The notes under the pieces are model-generated. The model saw nothing but the letters and a program-made list of their open reading frames with translations. It had not been told where the DNA came from and searched no databases. A program made the position numbers and the translations under genes. 64,000 bases of DNA from Streptococcus sp. oral taxon 061 (lineage in GTDB: Bacteria > Bacillota > Bacilli > Lactobacillales > Streptococcaceae), in assembly GCF_013394695.1 (NCBI RefSeq), contig NZ_CP058258.1, forward strand, positions 1,012,001-1,076,000, written 5' to 3'. Positions 9,272 to 19,778 of this stretch are shown here, one piece after another (the stretch's first letter is position 1; each line of letters begins with the position of its first letter).

Positions 9272-10270
9272 TTATTCGATTACTTGACCAGCTTCTTTGA
9301 GAACTGATTCAGGAACAGTAATTCCAAGTTCTTGAGCTAGTTTTTTGTTGATCACTGATTTACCAGTTGAGAAGACATTGACTGGAGTATCAGCAGGTTT
9401 TTCACCCTTCAAGACTTTAGCGATCATCTTACCAGTAGCCACACCAAGATCGTGTTGATCAACAACCACTGATGCCAAACCACCCGCTTCTACCATTGCA
9501 GTTGCACTTGGATAGATTGGTTTTTTAGCTGTTTGGTTACTTGATACTACAGTTGAGAACGCAGATGCGATTGTGTTGTCAATTGGAACCCAGATTGCAT
9601 CTACTTTTCCTGTCATGACGTTTACTGTAGAAGCGATTTCGTTAGTTGATGGAACTGCAAAAGTTTCTACTTTCAAACCAGCTTTTTCAGCGTAAGCTTT
9701 GAATTCTTCGACTTGTGATTTTGAGTTATCTTCGCTACTTGAGTAAAGAGCTCCGATTGTTTTAACATCAGGTGTCAAAGCTTTAATTAATTCAACTTGT
9801 TGCTCAGCAGGGTTGTGGTCAGATACACCTGTGATGTTCCCACCTGGTTTTTCCAAATCTGTTACAAGGTTAGCACCGATTGGGTCAGTTACAGCTGCCA
9901 TAATAACTGGAAGATCTTTTGTTGCACTTGCAAGCCCTTGAGCTGCTGGAGTTGCGATACCGACAACAACATCGTTTCCGTTTGCTACCAATTGTTTACT
10001 CATTGTCGCAACCTTACTTTGGTCACCTTCTGAGTTCATAAAGTCGATTTTAACTTGGTCGCCTTTATAGCCTTCTTCAGCAAGTCCATCTTGGATACCT
10101 TGGTAGATCAAGTCAAGTGATGGGTGACTGACAAACTGTAGAACACCAACCTTAGCTATTTTGTTAGCTGTCTCAGTTTTAGTTTCTTGTTTCGTTAAGT
10201 TAGAGTAAACCAAGCTTCCTCCAACTACAAGTGCTAGTGTTGCAATAATACCAATTAAACGTTTATTCAT
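9272..10270 (-). CDS. trpX: Tryptophan-type ABC substrate-binding protein (TrpX)
   Basis: A 332-residue substrate-binding protein. The mature domain begins around IAKVGVLQFVSHPSLDLIYQGIQDGLAEEGYKG, typical of the ABC_sub_bind/TrpX family. The N-terminus MNKRLIGIIATLALVVGGSLVYS is one hydrophobic helix without a lipobox cysteine, so the protein is probably anchored by an uncleaved helix and not by lipid. AAGGAG precedes the ATG. It is the first gene of trpXYZ and lies 109 bases downstream of the T-box terminator, so uncharged tRNA-Trp should raise its expression. Confidence 0.88.
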   Translation of the reverse strand: MNKRLIGIIATLALVVGGSLVYSNLTKQETKTETANKIAKVGVLQFVSHPSLDLIYQGIQDGLAEEGYKGDQVKIDFMNSEGDQSKVATMSKQLVANGNDVVVGIATPAAQGLASATKDLPVIMAAVTDPIGANLVTDLEKPGGNITGVSDHNPAEQQVELIKALTPDVKTIGALYSSSEDNSKSQVEEFKAYAEKAGLKVETFAVPSTNEIASTVNVMTGKVDAIWVPIDNTIASAFSTVVSSNQTAKKPIYPSATAMVEAGGLASVVVDQHDLGVATGKMIAKVLKGEKPADTPVNVFSTGKSVINKKLAQELGITVPESVLKEAGQVIE

Positions 10271-10378
10271 ATCTATTTCTCCTTATTTCACTTAAACTTA
10301 GTAATGTTCATTTCACTTTCATTATAATTTTACCAAGCGTCGCCATCGTTTGATTTCCATAAAATTGCCTCCCCATAG

Positions 10379-10612
10379 AAAAAGTCCTCACACAAAAAAC
10401 TTGTGTGAGGACGTCGATGCGCGGTGCCACCTCAATTATAGGAACTATTCCTATCGCTCTTACTCGCTTCACGAGTTGCACTATAAGGTGTGCTCACCGA
10501 ATTCTTATGATTTCAAATTCTTAATAGCATTCAGCCCAATTTCATCATCTTCATCTATCTGTTTTCACCAACCACAGACTCGCTAAAAAAATTCGATGAT
10601 TACTTTCTGAAT
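10379..10612 (-). promoter_or_regulatory. T-box riboswitch, tryptophan type, controlling trpXYZ
   Basis: Read on the minus strand, AGCATTCAG and CTGAATGCT close Stem I. The specifier loop contains AAATTGGGCTG, where TGG (10536-10538) is the Trp codon. The T-box motif GAGGTGGCACCGCG (10420-10433) offers UGGC to pair with a tRNA ending GCCA, consistent with the G73 of tRNA-Trp. The terminator stem GTCCTCACACAA/TTGTGTGAGGAC (10384-10412) is followed by TTTTT. Low charged tRNA-Trp should favour readthrough. Specifier assignment is by eye and fits the published Trp T-box class upstream of streptococcal trpXYZ. Confidence 0.9.
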
Positions 10613-10618
10613 GCTTAA

Positions 10619-10646
10619 ATTATATCATTTTACTAAAACTTGTCAA
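10619..10646 (-). promoter_or_regulatory. Promoter of the trpXYZ T-box transcript
   Basis: TTGACA (10641-10646), 16-base spacer, TATAAT (10619-10624) with an upstream TG (extended -10), on the minus strand. Confidence 0.85.
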
Positions 10647-10712
10647 GGCTTTTTATGAATTATTTTTTAAAATTATGAAAATTCCTACGGTTTTTAAAAA
10701 ATATAGCTTGTA

Positions 10713-13538
10713 TTAACCTGAATTACGTAATCCTGTAGCAATTCCGTTAATAGTTGTATGAATCAATCTTTCTTCATCTGAAGAAAGCTCGCCACGACGT
10801 TGACGCTTAATCAATTCCAACTGGATATAGTTAAGGATATTGAAATAAGGCATACGGTAGTTCAAACTGTCTTTCAAGTAAGTATTTTCTGCCAAAAGTT
10901 CATCATAGCCTTCAATAGCCAGGATAACATTCTTAGTCAATTGCCATTCATCCAAAATAGTATAGTAGATTGCTTGTACTTCTTCACTTTCACAAAGTTT
11001 AGCATATTCAAAAGCAATATTCATATTTGATTTTGACAAGACCATATCAACGTTAGATAGGAGTGACTGGAAGAAAGGCCAGTTTTTATACATGTCGCGA
11101 AGGTATTCAATATTTTTTGGATCTTGATCAATAAATTCTTTGAAGCTTGAACCAACACCATACCAACCCGGGAACATGACACGACTTTGTGACCATGAGA
11201 ATACCCAAGGAATGGCACGTAGACCACCAATTTCAGTGATTGTTTTACGAGCTGCTGGACGAGAACCAATATTAAAGCTTGAGATATTCTTTATTGGACT
11301 AGATTCAAAGAAATAATCGTAGAAATGGTCATTTCCAAATACTAGTTCACGGTAGATATCATAGCTACGACTGACTACTTGGTCCATGATAGCTTCATAG
11401 CGATTTGATGTATTAGTATCGCTCTTCTTCTGCGTAATCATACGATTGATAGCTGCTGATACCAACATTTCCAAGTTATAGTAGGCCGCATCCTTGTTTC
11501 CGTATTTATTTCCGATAACTTCACCTTGTTCAGTTAATCGAATACGATCTTTGATTGATTTGAGTGGTTGAGAAGCAATGGCATCATAAGTAGGGCCACC
11601 ACCACGACCAACGGTACCACCACGACCGTGGAAGAAGGTTACTTTGACACCAAACTCATCACCAATAGCAGTCAATTGTTTTTGTGCCTTATAGAGTGTC
11701 CAACAAGATGAGAGGTATCCACCATCTTTGTTACTATCAGAGTAGCCAAGCATGATTTCTTGATAATTATCTTTTGAAGCAATCCACTTCTTAGCAAGCG
11801 GTAAAGAGAAATACTTTCTCATTGTTTCTTCGGAATGATCCAAGTCCTCAATTGTTTCAAAGAGAGGCACGATTTGAACACGTGCTTTTTCAGCATCCAC
11901 AAGACCGACTTCTTTGAGCATGATTGCCAATTCTAACATATCAGACACGCTTGTTGCATGAGAAATAATCGTTTGACGAATGACGTCTTCTCCCAAACGA
12001 TCTTTTAATTCACGAGCAGTTTGGAAAATGGCTAATTCTTTTTCAAGAAGTTCAGACTTTTCAGCATGAGTAGCTGACAAGATTCGAGGATCTTCTAACA
12101 ATTCATGTAAAAGCAACTCGCACTTCTCATCTTCTGACAAATCGCTATAGTGGTCATTAATACCAGCAGATGCTAACAATTCAGCAACACAGGCTTCATG
12201 AACACTTGAGTCTTGGCGCATATCGATAGATGCTAAGAAGAAACCAAAGACTTCAACAGCCTCCAAAAGCTCAGCAAACTCTCCAGTTAGCAAGGCTTCT
12301 GCCTTATTTTCAAGCAATGAATCCTTAATGACATATAAGTCATGCTTAAACTCTTCAATTGTTTCGTAGTAAGGAGGACGCTCATCTGCCAAATCTTGGA
12401 TAGCTCCTGAGATTCGATTGCTGATATAGTCAGTGATTTCTCCTTGTTGATGCCCTTGAGCGCCAAGAAGACGTTCGACATGATGACGTTCATCTGCTGA
12501 TGAACCAACAACCGCCCACTCTTTTAGATTTAAAAGTGTTTGAATTAATTTAGATTGGATAAAGTGAAAAGCACGACGATAAGGTTCTTTCTCACGGAAG
12601 ACAGATGTGTCACGAGATTGTGATGCCATTGCTTCGACAGCTTTGCTTGTCTTAGATAAATTTGTCGAAAGCGAGAATGTACGATAGAGACTAGAAATCT
12701 TACTGATATAATAATTTAATATTACTTCACTCTGAATAGTTGCTGAACGCATGAGAGTTTCAGCAGTTACAAATGGGTTCCCATCTCGGTCTCCACCGAT
12801 CCACATTCCCATAGTAATAGGTTTTGCTTGTTTTAGGTCAATACCTTGCTCTTTTGCTAGACGTTTATACTCTAGCATTAGATTTGGTACTGCTTGAAGG
12901 AAGGAACTATTGTAGTATTCCATCACATTTGTGATTTCATTAGTTACTTTTAGTTTCTTTTCACGAATCATATCCGTCTGCATGATAATCTCTATATAGC
13001 GACGCAGATCATTGTGCCATTTTTCCTTATTAATAAGGCCCATTCTTACGTCACGGTATTTACGCAAGAGCGTATGAATATGAGTTGTCAAATCCAACAT
13101 ACTCTTCCGTTGAACCTGAGTTGGGTGGGCTGTCAATACTGGCACGACATTCAGACGTTCAAGAATCTCGGCCGCATTTTCTTTTTCTGCTACCATTTCA
13201 ATGGTTGTTGACAATTTTCCAAGGTAATCTTGATCGATATTGTTTAAATGGTTAATCTCGTAAGCCAAGTCAACGTCTTCAGAAATATTGATTAATAGTG
13301 GCAAAATAGAGAAATATCTAGAGATGTAGACCATTTCATCATTTGAAAGTCCCGTCACAACTTTATCCAGTCCTTGATAGTCAAGCTTTGATGAAAGTTC
13401 CTTTAATTGTATAATTTTGTCAAAGGTCTCAGCGGGAAGCATATTTTTCGTGATATCTTCAAGTAAATCTGTCAAGATTTGAACTTCTTCTTGCACGACA
13501 GTTTTGTTACCAAAATTTTCTAACTTTTGAAGAGACAT
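10713..13538 (-). CDS. ppc: Phosphoenolpyruvate carboxylase
   Basis: PEP carboxylase converts PEP and bicarbonate to oxaloacetate, refilling precursors for aspartate synthesis. The 941 residues contain the catalytic histidine motif [11 protein letters not shown], the glycine-rich loop [15 protein letters not shown] and the conserved C-terminus ending [14 protein letters not shown] remember some streptococcal relatives as nearer 900 residues, but the N-terminus [12 protein letters not shown] follows a good SD and looks intact. It is followed by ftsW upstream (gap 23 bases), the same pairing as in pneumococcus, and may be transcribed with it. Confidence 0.97.
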   Translation of the reverse strand: MSLQKLENFGNKTVVQEEVQILTDLLEDITKNMLPAETFDKIIQLKELSSKLDYQGLDKVVTGLSNDEMVYISRYFSILPLLINISEDVDLAYEINHLNNIDQDYLGKLSTTIEMVAEKENAAEILERLNVVPVLTAHPTQVQRKSMLDLTTHIHTLLRKYRDVRMGLINKEKWHNDLRRYIEIIMQTDMIREKKLKVTNEITNVMEYYNSSFLQAVPNLMLEYKRLAKEQGIDLKQAKPITMGMWIGGDRDGNPFVTAETLMRSATIQSEVILNYYISKISSLYRTFSLSTNLSKTSKAVEAMASQSRDTSVFREKEPYRRAFHFIQSKLIQTLLNLKEWAVVGSSADERHHVERLLGAQGHQQGEITDYISNRISGAIQDLADERPPYYETIEEFKHDLYVIKDSLLENKAEALLTGEFAELLEAVEVFGFFLASIDMRQDSSVHEACVAELLASAGINDHYSDLSEDEKCELLLHELLEDPRILSATHAEKSELLEKELAIFQTARELKDRLGEDVIRQTIISHATSVSDMLELAIMLKEVGLVDAEKARVQIVPLFETIEDLDHSEETMRKYFSLPLAKKWIASKDNYQEIMLGYSDSNKDGGYLSSCWTLYKAQKQLTAIGDEFGVKVTFFHGRGGTVGRGGGPTYDAIASQPLKSIKDRIRLTEQGEVIGNKYGNKDAAYYNLEMLVSAAINRMITQKKSDTNTSNRYEAIMDQVVSRSYDIYRELVFGNDHFYDYFFESSPIKNISSFNIGSRPAARKTITEIGGLRAIPWVFSWSQSRVMFPGWYGVGSSFKEFIDQDPKNIEYLRDMYKNWPFFQSLLSNVDMVLSKSNMNIAFEYAKLCESEEVQAIYYTILDEWQLTKNVILAIEGYDELLAENTYLKDSLNYRMPYFNILNYIQLELIKRQRRGELSSDEERLIHTTINGIATGLRNSG

Positions 13539-13561
13539 TTTTTTCTCCTTGTTACTTTTTC

Positions 13562-14773
13562 TTAGAGCTGTGCTTCATATTCGCTATAGAGTTTTGCACG
13601 TTTTTCACTAGCATCGATATTTAACACAAAGGCGATAGCTACTGATAGAACCAGGAGACTATTCCCCCCTTGAGAAAGGAATGGGAAGGTTACACCTGTT
13701 GAAGGGATCAATCCTGAAATCCCTCCGATATTAACGAATACCTGAATTAGAATCATCCCACCAATACCGATTGCTACCATAGAGTTGAACGGATCTTTTG
13801 CTCGTACCCCCACTAAAATAATACGAAGAATTAGGAAGAATAATAGTGCTAAAATAAGACTGGCACCAACAAATCCAAATTCCTCAATCACAATAGAGAA
13901 AACGAAGTCCGTGTGTGCCTCAGGTAGATAACCTCGTTTTTCGATAGAGTTTCCTAATCCTAGCCCAAACCATCCTCCATTTACCATAGCATAGTATGAA
14001 TTTGCCAACTGGTGTCCTGCACCAGCGACATCATCAAATGGATTAAAGAAAGCACTGAATCGTTTAGCAACGTATCCAAATACTGGAATCTTAGAAACCT
14101 TTTCAACACCAATCAATTTAATGGCTGTGAGGGAAACAAAGGATAAACTGGTCAATATTCCAAGAATAGTTGCAAACCATCGATGAGCTATCCCACTAAT
14201 TGAGTACATCAACAATGCTACTAAAAAGAGAATTGTAGCATTTCCAAGGTCAGGGAAAATAGCCAAACTTCCAATCATGACCAAAAGGACAAATCGCCAA
14301 TCGTTAAAGGATCTAGGCAACCATTGGTTTTGAGTTAAAACTTGAAAATCATAAATACCAATCTCTTCTTGTTGTTTTGAAAAACGTTGAGCCAAGTACC
14401 AAATGATTATAATTTTCAAGTATTCCGCAGGCTGAACAGTTATAGGTCCTACTTTAATCCAACCGTAAGCACCATTGATGGGAATCCCAATCAAACGGGC
14501 TAAAGCTAGTAACACTAACTCAGCAAACATAACAATAAATAACAAACGTTCGTTTCGAAGAAAACCAAGTTTCAACTTATAGATTACTGCAATAAGCAAC
14601 AAACTAACGATCCAAAACAAGCCCTGATTTCGAACTAATTGAAAAGCGCTCTTTCCTTCTTGAATCAAAGATGCACTCGTTGTCGAATATACCACTATTA
14701 AACCCAGAACGGATAAGAGAATATAGGGCACTAAAATAGAGTAATTCAACAGGTGCCTTTTACTAATTTTCAT
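13562..14773 (-). CDS. ftsW: FtsW, peptidoglycan polymerase of the division machinery
   Basis: A SEDS-family glycosyltransferase, 403 residues with about ten membrane helices. It polymerises lipid II at the septum together with its class B PBP. Conserved motifs seen: [13 protein letters not shown] after the fourth helix and [14 protein letters not shown] near the C-terminus. RodA is the alternative SEDS member; the position beside ppc, as in pneumococcus, favours FtsW. A TATAAT box lies at 14827-14832 with no good -35. Confidence 0.93.
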   Translation of the reverse strand: MKISKRHLLNYSILVPYILLSVLGLIVVYSTTSASLIQEGKSAFQLVRNQGLFWIVSLLLIAVIYKLKLGFLRNERLLFIVMFAELVLLALARLIGIPINGAYGWIKVGPITVQPAEYLKIIIIWYLAQRFSKQQEEIGIYDFQVLTQNQWLPRSFNDWRFVLLVMIGSLAIFPDLGNATILFLVALLMYSISGIAHRWFATILGILTSLSFVSLTAIKLIGVEKVSKIPVFGYVAKRFSAFFNPFDDVAGAGHQLANSYYAMVNGGWFGLGLGNSIEKRGYLPEAHTDFVFSIVIEEFGFVGASLILALLFFLILRIILVGVRAKDPFNSMVAIGIGGMILIQVFVNIGGISGLIPSTGVTFPFLSQGGNSLLVLSVAIAFVLNIDASEKRAKLYSEYEAQL

Positions 14774-14826
14774 ACTTCACCATCTACTAAATTTTTAATT
14801 TTCTATTCATTCTAGTTTTACAAGCT

Positions 14827-14832
14827 ATTATA
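14827..14832 (-). promoter_or_regulatory. -10 box of the ftsW promoter
   Basis: TATAAT in GGTATAATAG on the minus strand, about 54 bases before the ftsW start. No clear -35 hexamer is seen. Confidence 0.5.
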
Positions 14833-14935
14833 CCATTTTTTAGACTAGAAAAAAACTCTTACCCTATAAAGGTTAGAATTTAAGCTTGTAGAATTCAAAC
14901 AACAATTATTCTCATTTATAACTTTTATCTACGGA

Positions 14936-14977
14936 AGATTAAAAAAACTCTATCTTTCAAGAGTAGAAAGATAGAGT
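14936..14977 (-). terminator. Terminator of prsA
   Basis: AACTCTATCTTTC and GAAAGATAGAGTT (14945-14977) form a 13-bp stem. On the minus strand it is followed by a T-run (TTTTTTT) and lies about 10 bases after the prsA stop. Confidence 0.88.
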
Positions 14978-14985
14978 TGTCACCC

Positions 14986-15975
14986 TTAGTTTGAAGATGT
15001 TGTTGTAGTTTCACTTGCTGTTGTTGTAGTATCGCTTGCTGCTGATGTAGTTGTAGTTTCACTTGTTGTATCACTTTGGATATACTGAGTAAAGATATTT
15101 TGGAAGGCTTGGTCCTTAACCTTAATATTTGCGGCTTGCAATTCTTTACTAATAATACCTTGAACGAAAGTAGCATCATTTTGTTTTTGAGTCAGGATAA
15201 CTGTCTTCAATTTTTCTTTATAATCTTCCCAGTTAGAAGATTTTTCTGTTTTCTTGGTCAATTTCACAATATAGAAACTGTTTGAATAAGCTTGTGTACC
15301 TGGAGCTGTGATCACATCTGAAATACCATTTACATCAAGAGCAAATGCAGCTTTTTTAACAACGTCTGGCAATTCTGTTGATGCAGAGTCAAAAGTGATT
15401 TCTCCCCCATTTGCTTTTGTCTTTTCGTCAGTTGAATTATCTTTAGCCAATTGTGCGAAGTCAGCTCCAGATTCTTTTGCTTTAGCAAGAACTTCTTTAG
15501 CCTTATCTTCACTATCAAGTTTAATAATTTGCGCAGTTACTTCTGGTGTGTACTCATCGTAAGCTTTTTTGTAGTTCTCATCTGTCAATTCAGCTTCTGC
15601 AGCTTTCTTAACAGCATACTCAACCAATTTACTTGTACGAATTTGAGCCTTACGACTTTCAGCTGTCATACCAGCACGAGAAAGAACGATTTGATAGCTA
15701 TCACCATATTTCTTCTGCTCTTCTGCTACAGCTTCTTCAACTTCTTTATCACTTACTTCAGATCCATATTGTTTTTCAAAAACTTTTTGAATAGTCATGT
15801 TAAGTAATACTTGTTGAGCAGTTGGGTTGTTTTTCACTTCTTCATAAAATTGGTGCTCAGTGATGACATCACCCTTCATACTGATGAGGTCAGCTCCTTG
15901 AGAACTATTTGAACAAGCAGCCAAAGTAGCTACTGATAACAAAGTGATGGCACCAGCCAATAATTTTTTCTTCAT
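14986..15975 (-). CDS. prsA: PrsA-type foldase lipoprotein (peptidyl-prolyl isomerase)
   Basis: A 329-residue exported foldase. The lipoprotein signal MKKKLLAGAITLLSVATLAACS has its lipobox cysteine at 21. A SurA-like N-terminal region follows, then a parvulin domain (about 140-245: VTAQIIKLDSEDKAKEVLAKAK ... GGEITFDSAS). The C-terminus is a Ser/Thr-rich tail with repeated SETTTTS units. It helps fold secreted proteins outside the membrane. In pneumococcus this locus (PpmA/PrsA) also sits beside the O-methyltransferase and pepF genes. The gene has its own terminator. Confidence 0.93.
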   Translation of the reverse strand: MKKKLLAGAITLLSVATLAACSNSSQGADLISMKGDVITEHQFYEEVKNNPTAQQVLLNMTIQKVFEKQYGSEVSDKEVEEAVAEEQKKYGDSYQIVLSRAGMTAESRKAQIRTSKLVEYAVKKAAEAELTDENYKKAYDEYTPEVTAQIIKLDSEDKAKEVLAKAKESGADFAQLAKDNSTDEKTKANGGEITFDSASTELPDVVKKAAFALDVNGISDVITAPGTQAYSNSFYIVKLTKKTEKSSNWEDYKEKLKTVILTQKQNDATFVQGIISKELQAANIKVKDQAFQNIFTQYIQSDTTSETTTTSAASDTTTTASETTTTSSN

Positions 15976-16048
15976 GTTTACTCCTTTTTATCACTAGATA
16001 AATGTTTACCTTATCTATTTTACTAAATTGTCTTAAAAATATCTGAAA

Positions 16049-16762
16049 CTAATCAACATCAGGCAGTTCTACTTCTGCTTGATTCTTTCTTAGCATCAAT
16101 ATTCCATCTCCAAGAGGAACTAGACTAGCTGTTAATCCTGGATTGTCTAAAGTTGCGTCAAATAGTCTTTGCAAACCACGATAAATGGTTCGTTGCCCGC
16201 GTCGGACTTCCATAATATCCTTAGCAATGTCTCCACCTTGGAAAATATCATCCAAGACAACTACTCCACCAACCTCAAGGTGTTTTAGGATTTCTGGCAA
16301 AAATACGATGTATTTGGATTTTGCAGAATCCATAAAAACAAAATCATAGGTCTCTGTCAATGTTGACAAAACGTCTACCGCATCGCCTTCCAAAAGAGTG
16401 ATTTGTTGGCGAGTATCAAACTTGGCGAAATTTTCCTTGGCAAAACCAATCATTTCAGGATTTCTGTCAATGGTTGTAATTTTAGCCTCTGGGGCATGTT
16501 GAGCCATTAAAAGTGCCGAAAATCCAATTGCCGCTCCAATTTCTAAAATATTTTTTGGTTGAATTGTTTCCATTAGGAAACGGAAATAAGCGACTGTTTC
16601 ATGAGGAATGATAGGAATATTCTCCTTGCGAGCAAAGTTTTCTAGTTCTTTTAAAGAACCAGTCACCTGCTCTTGTCTGTGGCGCATAAATTCCACAATC
16701 TCATCCTTAACAACAGGCCGTCGCATGTTATGGTTAGCATTTTTACTGTATGACTCAACCAT
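16049..16762 (-). CDS. SAM-dependent O-methyltransferase (class I, CCoAMT-like)
   Basis: A 237-residue class I methyltransferase. The SAM-binding motif is ILEIGAAIGFSALLMA, followed by TTIDRNPEM (ribose-binding acid) and FVFMDSAKSKYI (metal/catalytic region). It resembles the caffeoyl-CoA O-methyltransferase group, which includes TrmR-like tRNA methylases, so a tRNA substrate is possible but not shown. The start lies 1 base after the pepF stop, so the two genes are coupled. Confidence 0.88.
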   Translation of the reverse strand: MVESYSKNANHNMRRPVVKDEIVEFMRHRQEQVTGSLKELENFARKENIPIIPHETVAYFRFLMETIQPKNILEIGAAIGFSALLMAQHAPEAKITTIDRNPEMIGFAKENFAKFDTRQQITLLEGDAVDVLSTLTETYDFVFMDSAKSKYIVFLPEILKHLEVGGVVVLDDIFQGGDIAKDIMEVRRGQRTIYRGLQRLFDATLDNPGLTASLVPLGDGILMLRKNQAEVELPDVD

Positions 16763-16763
16763 T

Positions 16764-18566
16764 TTATGCTAATCCTAATTTTTCAACAAGGGCTTCGAAC
16801 TCGTCCAAACGGCGTTCAAAGACTTCAAAAGCATCATTAAGATAGTCTTCTTTTTCCATATCGACACCAGCTTTTCGCATGATATTTAGAGGATAGTCTG
16901 ACTTCCCAGCCTTGAGGTAATCAATATAACGGTCACGATCATCTTGACTACCGTGAACAATCTTTTCAGCCAAGGCCGAAGCTGCTGCAAAACCTGTTGA
17001 ATATTGATATACATAGTAATTATAGTAGAAATGAGGGATACGAGCCCACTCATACTGAATTTGAGGGTTGTCTTCCTTGCTCAAGCCATAATATTCTTGG
17101 TTCAAGTCAGCATAGAGATTGTTTAAGAACTCGCTTGTCAAGACTTCACCATTTTGATCGGCTTGGTGAATAGCATGTTCAAATTCAGCAAATTGAGTTT
17201 GGCGGAACACTGTTCCACGGAAACCATCCAAGAAGTTATTGAGAATAGCAAAGCGTGTTGCGTCATCTTGAACTTCTTGCAATAATTTTTCAGTTAAGAT
17301 ATTTTCATTGGTTGTTGAAGCAATTTCTGCCAAGAAGATTGAGTAATCTCCGTATACATAAGGTTGGGTTTCACGCGTGTAGCTTGAATGCATACTATGA
17401 CCTGTCTCATGTACAAGAGTAAAGAGATTGTCTAGGTTATCTTGCCAGTTAAGAAGCATAAAAGCGTTAGTATCGTAGGAACCACCAGAGTATGCACCTG
17501 AACGCTTGCCTTGGTTTTCATACACATCAATCCAACGTTCGCTAAAGGCGCGTTTGACACGACTCAAGTAATCTTCGCCAAGAACTGCTAAAGCTTCTTC
17601 TGCCTTCTTCAAGGCTTCCTCATAAGTAAAGCTGTATTCTACTGAAGACAAAGGTGTATAGACATCGTACATTTTAAGGTCTGGAATACCCAATATTTTT
17701 GAGCGAAGTGAGAGATAACGATGCAATAATGGCAAATGCTTACGAACAGCAGATACTAAGTTGTCATAGACACTTTCTGGAACAAAGTTCGCTGCAAGAG
17801 CTGCTTCACGCGCACTCGTGTAGTTTCGAACTTTTGCACGGTAGTTTTGTACTTTTACATTGGTCTGCAAGGTTTTAGCGTAAGTGTGCTGGTATTGCTC
17901 ATAGGTAGAGTATAGTGCTTCATATGCACCACGACGAACTTCACGGTTCTTAGATTCTACTAAGCGCATATAGACACCGTGTGACAACTGCACTTCATTT
18001 CCATCTTCATCTTTAACAAATGGAAAGGCGATATCTGCATTATCTAAGATAGCGAAAGTTTCACTAGCAGCACCAAAGATTTCACCAGCACCTGCTAACA
18101 ACTCTTCTTCACGTTGTGAAAGGACATGTTCCTTATTTTGCAAGAGTTTATCAAAGAAGTGTTTATAAGGCTGGAGTCTTGGTTCTTCTGCTAAAAAGTT
18201 TTGATACTGCTCTTCTGTTATTGCCATAAATTCTGGCTCATAGAAAGAGAACACCTGGTCGAGTTGACTATAAAGAGTCATTGCTTTTGCATAGTATTCT
18301 TGATATTTAGCAACTCGTGTATCCTGGTCGTTTTTCATATGAGCGTAGACATAGAGTTTTTCAAGACGACGGCTCAAATCCAAATAACGCTCTGTAATAT
18401 TTAATAGGCTCTCTGCGCTATCCAAAAGATGCCCTTCAAGGCTAGCTGCTTCTTTTGTGTCCTCGGTTAATAGGGCTAATTCTTCTTCCCATTTTTGGTC
18501 TGTTTCAAAGATTGTTGATAGATCCCATGTATCTTTTTCATTGATTTCATTTCGTTGTAATACCAT
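16764..18566 (-). CDS. pepF: Oligoendopeptidase F (M3 metallopeptidase)
   Basis: A cytosolic zinc oligopeptidase of 600 residues, the usual length. The zinc motif HETGHSMHS lies at about residue 390, with the third ligand in the downstream EIASTTNE helix. It degrades short peptides, including those imported or released by other proteases. It starts 18 bases after coiA and is followed by an O-methyltransferase 1 base later. In pneumococcus the same coiA-pepF order lets competence transcription run into pepF, which is plausible here. Confidence 0.96.
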   Translation of the reverse strand: MVLQRNEINEKDTWDLSTIFETDQKWEEELALLTEDTKEAASLEGHLLDSAESLLNITERYLDLSRRLEKLYVYAHMKNDQDTRVAKYQEYYAKAMTLYSQLDQVFSFYEPEFMAITEEQYQNFLAEEPRLQPYKHFFDKLLQNKEHVLSQREEELLAGAGEIFGAASETFAILDNADIAFPFVKDEDGNEVQLSHGVYMRLVESKNREVRRGAYEALYSTYEQYQHTYAKTLQTNVKVQNYRAKVRNYTSAREAALAANFVPESVYDNLVSAVRKHLPLLHRYLSLRSKILGIPDLKMYDVYTPLSSVEYSFTYEEALKKAEEALAVLGEDYLSRVKRAFSERWIDVYENQGKRSGAYSGGSYDTNAFMLLNWQDNLDNLFTLVHETGHSMHSSYTRETQPYVYGDYSIFLAEIASTTNENILTEKLLQEVQDDATRFAILNNFLDGFRGTVFRQTQFAEFEHAIHQADQNGEVLTSEFLNNLYADLNQEYYGLSKEDNPQIQYEWARIPHFYYNYYVYQYSTGFAAASALAEKIVHGSQDDRDRYIDYLKAGKSDYPLNIMRKAGVDMEKEDYLNDAFEVFERRLDEFEALVEKLGLA

Positions 18567-18584
18567 AAATTTCCTCCATCCTTT

Positions 18585-19541
18585 CTATTTTACCATATTT
18601 TTCGAGAAATAATGCTGATAAAAGGCAGGTGGATAGAGCTTTTGTTGCTGATTTTGTGGATTCAGTTCATAATAAGCCTGAAAGTTGCGGTAATAATCAT
18701 ATAGATTTTGACTTATCTGACAAAAATGAACATGTTCTATCGGCCTTACTTGGGGATACCAGTCCTGAGTCTTCAAATTTAATAGGTTTTCTCCTCTCAA
18801 GTAAGCTTGGGCTTGTTGCTTCATCCAATATGGATTTTGATAATAGAGTTGTTTTTGAATGTAACGACAAATATTTGCGTCTTGCTCAATGGAAAAAGTG
18901 GTTAGTTTTTGTTGCTGATAAGGGGTTCGTAATATTTCTAAAAGATTCCCTTTGCCATATGGAAATTCCTTGACCTGGTAATGTAGTTTTCCTTTCAAAT
19001 CTTGATGGAGTAGATACTTGAGTCTCAAAACTCGTTTTTTATAATCTAACTCCCAAAGATAAAATCCCATATTATTACTAAAATAAAGAAAATCTCTTTG
19101 AAGTTTAGTTAGTCGCTCTTTTAGCCAGAGCTTTTCTCCCAATAGCCAAAGAACTTGAATTCCCAAACTTCGATAACCATTGCTTCTCTCCCGTAAAAGT
19201 TCACAAGAAATAGGACTACACTGAACTTCCAGTGCTAATCGCTTATTGATGAGGATATCTGCGATTTGCTTAAGTTCAGGAATCAGATGTTCCATTTCTA
19301 CTTCAGCATCTTTCTTAGCCCAATTAAAAAGTGCCACCTTATTCTCTAAATGTTCTGGTCCTTCGTTCTCATGATAAAAATCACAACTTTTTAAACTTTC
19401 ATGTGCAAAATGAGTTCTTACATTTTTTCCTTTTTTCAAGCGAACACTCGTTCCGCAAGCTGGACAATAATAAGCTTGTTTCTTTACTTCATTCTCTAAC
19501 GCGTTGATTAAATGACCTTTTTTATCTCTAGCTAAAAACAT
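18585..19541 (-). CDS. coiA: Competence protein CoiA
   Basis: CoiA (318 residues) is needed for recombination of incoming single-stranded DNA during transformation. The N-terminal part carries YYCPACGTSVRLKKG and THFAHE, the zinc-finger-like start of the CoiA family. A nuclease-like domain follows, containing HLIPELKQIADILINKRLALEVQCSPI, which resembles a restriction-type E-x-Q core. The start has GGGGG close upstream. A cin-box-like TTCGAATA lies 20 bases before the ATG, so expression is expected from the competence sigma factor SigX. Confidence 0.95.
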   Translation of the reverse strand: MFLARDKKGHLINALENEVKKQAYYCPACGTSVRLKKGKNVRTHFAHESLKSCDFYHENEGPEHLENKVALFNWAKKDAEVEMEHLIPELKQIADILINKRLALEVQCSPISCELLRERSNGYRSLGIQVLWLLGEKLWLKERLTKLQRDFLYFSNNMGFYLWELDYKKRVLRLKYLLHQDLKGKLHYQVKEFPYGKGNLLEILRTPYQQQKLTTFSIEQDANICRYIQKQLYYQNPYWMKQQAQAYLRGENLLNLKTQDWYPQVRPIEHVHFCQISQNLYDYYRNFQAYYELNPQNQQQKLYPPAFYQHYFSKNMVK

Positions 19542-19560
19542 ATATCCCCCTTTTCTACTT

Positions 19561-19568
19561 TATTCGAA
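19561..19568 (-). promoter_or_regulatory. Cin-box (SigX -10) of coiA
   Basis: TTCGAATA on the minus strand, preceded by a T-rich stretch, differs in one base from the competence consensus TACGAATA. Its position just before the coiA start fits a late-competence promoter. Confidence 0.75.
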
Positions 19569-19579
19569 AAGGATAAGAA

Positions 19580-19759
19580 AAGAGAGTGGGACAGAAATCG
19601 GTAATTTGCTAGAATTCGATTTCGTCGTCCCACCTCCGCACAGTTGAGTAGGGCTGTAAAAGCTGATGAAAGCAGCGTAGTAGAGCCCACTCAACCACTG
19701 CGTCTTGCTCGACAATCCAAAGACAATTGAGAGTCTAGAACTATTATCCCAGACTCTTC
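19580..19759. repeat. Dispersed hairpin repeat, copy 1 (complete)
   Basis: About 180 bp with imperfect terminal inverted repeats (AAGAGAGTGGGA at 19580-19591 and TCCCAGACTCTT at 19748-19759, 10 of 12 pairs). It has two internal hairpins: GTGGGAC (19586-19592) with GTCCCAC (19627-19633), enclosing GAAATCG/CGATTTC; and GTTGAG (19643-19648) with CTCAAC (19690-19695), enclosing GGGCT/AGCCC. A near-identical copy follows ffh at 63854. It does not match the BOX, RUP or SPRITE consensus that I know. It lies at the 3' end of the CARF nuclease gene; its far end can also form the stem AGAGTCT/AGACTCT, a possible terminator for that gene. Confidence 0.8.
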
Positions 19760-19778
19760 TTCACTATAACATCTAGTA

